Shown here piece after piece: positions 5,725 through 8,630 of a stretch of 8,630 nucleotides of DNA (the stretch's first letter is position 1; each line of letters opens with the position of its first letter). The stretch lies in assembly GCA_016179005.1 (NCBI GenBank), contig JACOSF010000077.1:1-8630 (forward strand), in the 5' to 3' direction. The position numbers and the translations under genes were made by a program. Origin of the DNA: Acidobacteriota bacterium (GTDB lineage Bacteria; Acidobacteriota; Terriglobia; Acidiferrales; UBA7541). Under the pieces are notes generated by a model. The model was not told where the DNA came from, searched no databases, and saw only the letters and a program-made list of their open reading frames with translations.

Positions 5725-6828
5725 CTAGGTACGCTTGGCGGCCTTTTCAGCGCGAAGGAGGGCTTCCTTTCGCTTCACACCCCAACGGTAGCCGCCGAGG
5801 TCGCCATTGGCGCGTACAACGCGATGGCAAGGGATCACAACAGCGGCCGGGTTGGAGGCGCAAGCGCGAGCAACGGCGCGAACCGCGCGAGGCCGGCCGA
5901 CTGCACGGGCCACTTCGGAATACGACCGCGTGGCACCGCAGGGAATCGAAAGAAGCTCCTGCCAGACGAGGCGCTGAAACGCGGTGGCCTGCACGTCCAG
6001 GGGCAGATGGCCACTGGGGGTCTTGCCTTCGACGCGGGAGAGCACCGCGCGGAGCCAGGATGGAAGGCCGTTTGAGTCGCGGTGGATCTCTGCGAGAGGG
6101 TATTCGCGCCTGAGCGCGGCTTCGAGGCGCGGAACGGAATCGCCGAGACTCACCATGCAAATGCCGCGAGGGGTGGCGGCGACGAGCAAGCGGCCGAGCG
6201 GAGAAGCAGTGGTTGCGTAACGGATGCTCACGCCGGCGCCACCGCGCTGGTAAGCCGCGGGGGTCATGCCGAGGAGGGCCGGGGCTTGCTCGTAGAGGCG
6301 GCTGCTCGAGCTGTATCCTGCGTCGTAGAGGGCGAAGGTCACATTGGATTCTTTCTTCAGCCCGGACTTGACGGCGCGCAGGCGGCACGCGGCGGCATAC
6401 TGGCGCGGCGTGACGCCGGTGATGCGCTGAAACGCGCGGAGCAGACGAAAAGGGGTGAGGCCTGCCCGCGCGCTGAGATCGGAAAGCGTCAACTTTTCGT
6501 CAAAGCCGGCTTCGATGAAACGGCAAAGCTGCGCAATGCGCGGGGCGAGAGGATCGGCGGCAAGGCCACGCGGATGGCAGCGGCGACACGCGCGGAAGCC
6601 GGCGCGCTCGGCTGCGTCGGGACCCAAGAAAAAAACAGTCAGACGTCGGCGCGGGCGGCGCGAAGGGCACGATGGGCGGCAGTAAATCCCGGTGGAACGG
6701 ACGGCATAAACGAAGGCGCTATCCCATCGCGCGTCGTGGGCCAGGACGGCGCGCCAGCAGCGCGCGGGACTCGGGCGGCTGCGTTGCGGGTTGTTGTGTT
6801 TCAGCGAAGCGAGTTTCATATTTTGCAT
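5725..6828 (-). CDS. ada: Bifunctional DNA methyltransferase / AraC-type activator Ada
   Basis: 367 aa from ATG 6828 (E. coli Ada has 354). Ada directly reverses alkylation damage: its N-terminal cysteine takes methyl groups from phosphotriesters, turning the protein into a transcription activator, and its C-terminal cysteine repairs O6-methylguanine. All parts are present. The zinc site has Cys 50, 54, 81 and 84 (TGIYCRPSC and FRACRRC), with the same spacing as E. coli Cys 38, 42, 69 and 72. An AraC-type double helix-turn-helix lies at about 100-195 (LTLSDLSARAGLTPFRLLRAFQRITG, then YDAGYSSSSRLYEQAPALLGMTP). The MGMT domain lies at about 200-367, with AVGRPRAVRAVARACASNP and the active-site IPCHRVV at Cys 334. 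ATG 6819 would shorten it by 3 residues; neither start has a clear ribosome binding site. The open frame extends back to 7023, but the extra 65 residues are not Ada-like and cross the divergent gene. Confidence 0.93.
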   Translation of the reverse strand: MQNMKLASLKHNNPQRSRPSPARCWRAVLAHDARWDSAFVYAVRSTGIYCRPSCPSRRPRRRLTVFFLGPDAAERAGFRACRRCHPRGLAADPLAPRIAQLCRFIEAGFDEKLTLSDLSARAGLTPFRLLRAFQRITGVTPRQYAAACRLRAVKSGLKKESNVTFALYDAGYSSSSRLYEQAPALLGMTPAAYQRGGAGVSIRYATTASPLGRLLVAATPRGICMVSLGDSVPRLEAALRREYPLAEIHRDSNGLPSWLRAVLSRVEGKTPSGHLPLDVQATAFQRLVWQELLSIPCGATRSYSEVARAVGRPRAVRAVARACASNPAAVVIPCHRVVRANGDLGGYRWGVKRKEALLRAEKAAKRT

Positions 6829-7010
6829 GCACCGAGAATAGGGAAAGAAGAAGTGTAAATCTATCCGGTTCTTGCGTTCAAACTGATCTGAAAAAAAGTG
6901 TGAAGCGGGCAGTACGCTTCCAATTCGATTCGCCCGCTGGGCCAGGGATGGAAGCTGTGGGCAGGGCAACCAGTCCACGCGGTGGGGCATCCGTTGATGC
7001 GTTGGCCGTG
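6829..7010. other. Divergent intergenic region between ada and the Omp85 gene
   Basis: About 180 bp that should hold promoters for both directions. On the minus strand TTGAAC (6881-6876) is a -35-like hexamer, but the -10 that would follow is poor. An A7 run lies at 6891-6897. An imperfect Ada-box-like AGT-N6-GCAA lies at 6884-6872 on the minus strand. I could not define a convincing promoter for the + strand gene, and if that gene starts at ATG 6948 the gap is shorter. Confidence 0.4.
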
Positions 7011-8630
7011 GTGACGAAAACATCCCTGATTGCGGCGCTCCTCGTGGCGATGCCAGTGTGTGGGCAAGAGACCACGAGCCAGCCGGTCCCCAACAAAGAT
7101 CAAGAACTGTTCAAACCGGAAACCCGGAGAGCGGGACCCGGCGCGCCCGAAGGCGTAATCAGGAGCATCGAGTTTGTTGGATTGAGGCGAATTCCAGCGA
7201 CGACATTGCGGGCGAAGTTGAGATCCAAGATCGGCGAATTTGTGGACCCTGCGAACATCGAGCGGGACGTGCGCGCGCTTGAAGCCATGGGATGGTTCGA
7301 TTCGGTGAGCGTGGAATTGGAGCAGTTGCCGGTCTTGCTGGCGCTGGCAGCACCGGCCACCGGCGGGAGCGATGACGCTGGCGAGCCCGCGGTTTTTCAG
7401 CAGGCGCCGGTGATGCGGTTGGCATTTACGGTTGAGGAGAGACCATTTTTGGCAAAAGTGGAATACCGCGGCGGGCAACTCTTGTCGCAGGAGCGAATCC
7501 GTGAAGTTCTTGCGACGAAGAAAGTGATCCTGAAGCTGGCCGGGCCGTGCAACCGCACCGAGTTGTGGCGTGCGGCCAAAGCGATGGAAGAAGCGCTTGC
7601 GGAATTGGGGCACGCTCGCGCGAAGGTGCGCGTGCGGCTGACGGAAGTACCCACGGCGGCGATGCGGGCCACTTTTGTAATCGAAGAAGGCCCGCGCGTG
7701 GAAGTGGAGCGGGTTCAATTTTCGGGCAACGAGGCCTTTCCGGAACGCGTGCTCCAAGGGGAGATGAAGGAGGTGGCGCCGGGCGCGCTGCTTGCGGGAT
7801 GGCGCGGGAAAACAACTTACACGCAAGAGCGGCTGGAGAAAGACCTGGAGCGCGTGCGGCAGTTTTACCGGAACCATGGTTATGCCGAAGCGCAAACCGG
7901 CGAGCCACAGGTGGAATTCGTGGAGCGGCGCGAGCGGCGGTGGTGGCCGTGGCCGGGCAAGACAACGAAACAAGTGATCCACGTGAAAATTTCGGTGCAC
8001 GAAGGCGCGGCTTACCGCGTGGAGCAAGCAGATGCGGACGGAGCGATCGCCGCAGCACAAGAAAAGGTAACGCAGGTGCTTGCCCCGTTGCTGACGCCAG
8101 CGGTGTATTCCGAAGAGAAAATTGTCCGGGTGAAGGAAGAATTAGCGCGATTAGAGACGGCGGCTCGTGCGCGCAAAAGGGGATCGCGCGTGGACATCGA
8201 GGCAACGTCTCAGATCAACCGAGAGGCGAGAACCATCCTTGTGCAGTTACGTGCGCGGGAGTCGGTGCCATTCCTGGTGCGGCGGATTGAATTCACCGGG
8301 CACAAGCGGTTCAGCGACCGCTACTACCGGCGGAGAATCGTGCTGAAGGAAGGAGAGGCATTCGATGCGGAAAAGCTCGAGCGCGGGCTCGCGGAACTGG
8401 CCCGCGGCGGATTCGTGCGTCCGGCGAAGGGAAATGACATCCAGGTGAAATACGATGACATTCGGCGAACGGCGGACGTAACCATTCATGTGGAAGAGAT
8501 CGGGCGGCAGCGCATTTCGCTGACTGGCGGCGCAAACACGCTGGGAATCGCCTACAACGTTTTCAATCTGCTGGGCGGAGAAGAATTATTGACGGCGCAC
8601 ATGGAAGGCGGACCAGAGAGCCTTCAAGTG
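7011..8630 (+). CDS. BamA/TamA-like Omp85 outer-membrane assembly protein, 3' end cut
   Basis: The frame is open from here to the window edge (540 codons, no stop). From GTG 7011 it begins with a signal peptide, MTKTSLIAALLVAMPVCGQE, cleaved near residue 19. POTRA domains follow: about 49-145 (VIRSIEFVGLRRIPATTLRAKL...RLAFTVEERP), 146-228 (FLAKVEYRGGQLLSQERIREVL), 230-305 (VEVERVQFSGNEAFPERVL...YTQERLEKDLERVRQFYRNHGYAEA), a weaker one from about 334, and a clear last one at 421-495 (FLVRRIEFTGHKRFSDRYYRRRIVLKEGEAF). The 16-stranded barrel starts around 500 (ISLTGGANTLG) and is cut off. Five POTRAs match BamA; TamA has three. Such proteins insert beta-barrel proteins into the outer membrane from the periplasmic side. 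A Trp/Arg-rich linker (ERRERRWWPWPGKTTK) follows POTRA 3. Alternative in-frame starts are GTG 7008 and ATG 6948; none has a good ribosome binding site. Confidence 0.88.
   Translation, partial: MTKTSLIAALLVAMPVCGQETTSQPVPNKDQELFKPETRRAGPGAPEGVIRSIEFVGLRRIPATTLRAKLRSKIGEFVDPANIERDVRALEAMGWFDSVSVELEQLPVLLALAAPATGGSDDAGEPAVFQQAPVMRLAFTVEERPFLAKVEYRGGQLLSQERIREVLATKKVILKLAGPCNRTELWRAAKAMEEALAELGHARAKVRVRLTEVPTAAMRATFVIEEGPRVEVERVQFSGNEAFPERVLQGEMKEVAPGALLAGWRGKTTYTQERLEKDLERVRQFYRNHGYAEAQTGEPQVEFVERRERRWWPWPGKTTKQVIHVKISVHEGAAYRVEQADADGAIAAAQEKVTQVLAPLLTPAVYSEEKIVRVKEELARLETAARARKRGSRVDIEATSQINREARTILVQLRARESVPFLVRRIEFTGHKRFSDRYYRRRIVLKEGEAFDAEKLERGLAELARGGFVRPAKGNDIQVKYDDIRRTADVTIHVEEIGRQRISLTGGANTLGIAYNVFNLLGGEELLTAHMEGGPESLQV

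Noticed and set aside
5702..5725. GGCGG...CCGCC hairpin at the ada stop codon
   Set aside because: It has a 5-bp stem with a 14-nt loop and no T-run in the ada direction. Such GC pairs are expected by chance in high-GC DNA.
6082..6858. 258-aa open frame on the plus strand
   Set aside because: Antisense to ada, Ala/Arg/Gly-rich with no domain. The ada frame has all catalytic motifs intact.
6829..7023. 65-residue N-terminal extension of Ada
   Set aside because: It has no similarity to Ada, reaches into the divergent Omp85 gene, and Ada proteins start shortly before the first zinc-site cysteine region.
6861..8060. 399-aa open frame on the minus strand
   Set aside because: It lies antisense to the Omp85 gene, is rich in His, Arg and Pro, and has no recognisable domain. 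The + strand frame shows signal peptide and POTRA patterns throughout, so this is a high-GC shadow.
7547..8290. 247-aa open frame on the plus strand
   Set aside because: Out-of-frame shadow of the Omp85 gene; Gly/Arg/Ala-rich with no domain.

Overview
The window is high-GC, gene-dense bacterial DNA carrying eight protein genes and no RNA gene. Envelope genes dominate: two LolA/LolB-type proteins, a split FtsX-type ABC transporter and an Omp85 protein with several POTRA domains. These point to a Gram-negative (diderm) bacterium. The gene style (a split MacB-like permease and ATPase followed by a small one-helix protein, and a Trp/Arg-rich BamA-like protein) fits Acidobacteriota best. That placement is an inference from remembered family resemblance, not a computed classification.

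Region 1 (1-3980, + strand) is an envelope lipid/lipoprotein trafficking cluster. It holds a LolB/DUF4292-like lipoprotein cut at the left edge, an FtsX/MacB/LolC-E-like permease overlapping it by 4 bp, a LolD/MacB-type ATPase, a 131-aa one-helix protein of unknown function 1 bp after the ATPase, and then, after a 120-bp gap with its own promoter-like site, a LolA-like periplasmic carrier. Together these look like parts of a Lol-like route: carrier, inner-membrane extractor and outer-membrane acceptor. Two of the starts I chose depend on good Shine-Dalgarno sites, and non-ATG starts (GTG, TTG) are frequent.

Region 2 (4084-6828, - strand) is unrelated to envelope assembly. It holds a bifunctional Ada methyltransferase/AraC activator, then an Lrp/AsnC regulator with a strong sigma70-like promoter and an Lrp-box-like site, translationally coupled by an 8-bp overlap to a YedA/EamA-type exporter. 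The regulator-exporter pair suggests ligand-controlled efflux of an amino acid or similar metabolite.

Region 3 (7011-8630, + strand) is a BamA/TamA-like Omp85 gene, divergent from ada and running off the right edge just as its beta-barrel begins. It has no stop codon inside the window, so a search for closed ORFs would miss it.

I saw no CRISPR array, insertion sequence, prophage gene, tRNA, rRNA or riboswitch. No intergenic gap exceeds 300 bases. Nothing here is clearly a wholly new system. The most promising lead is the Lol-like cluster with its uncharacterised 131-aa member.
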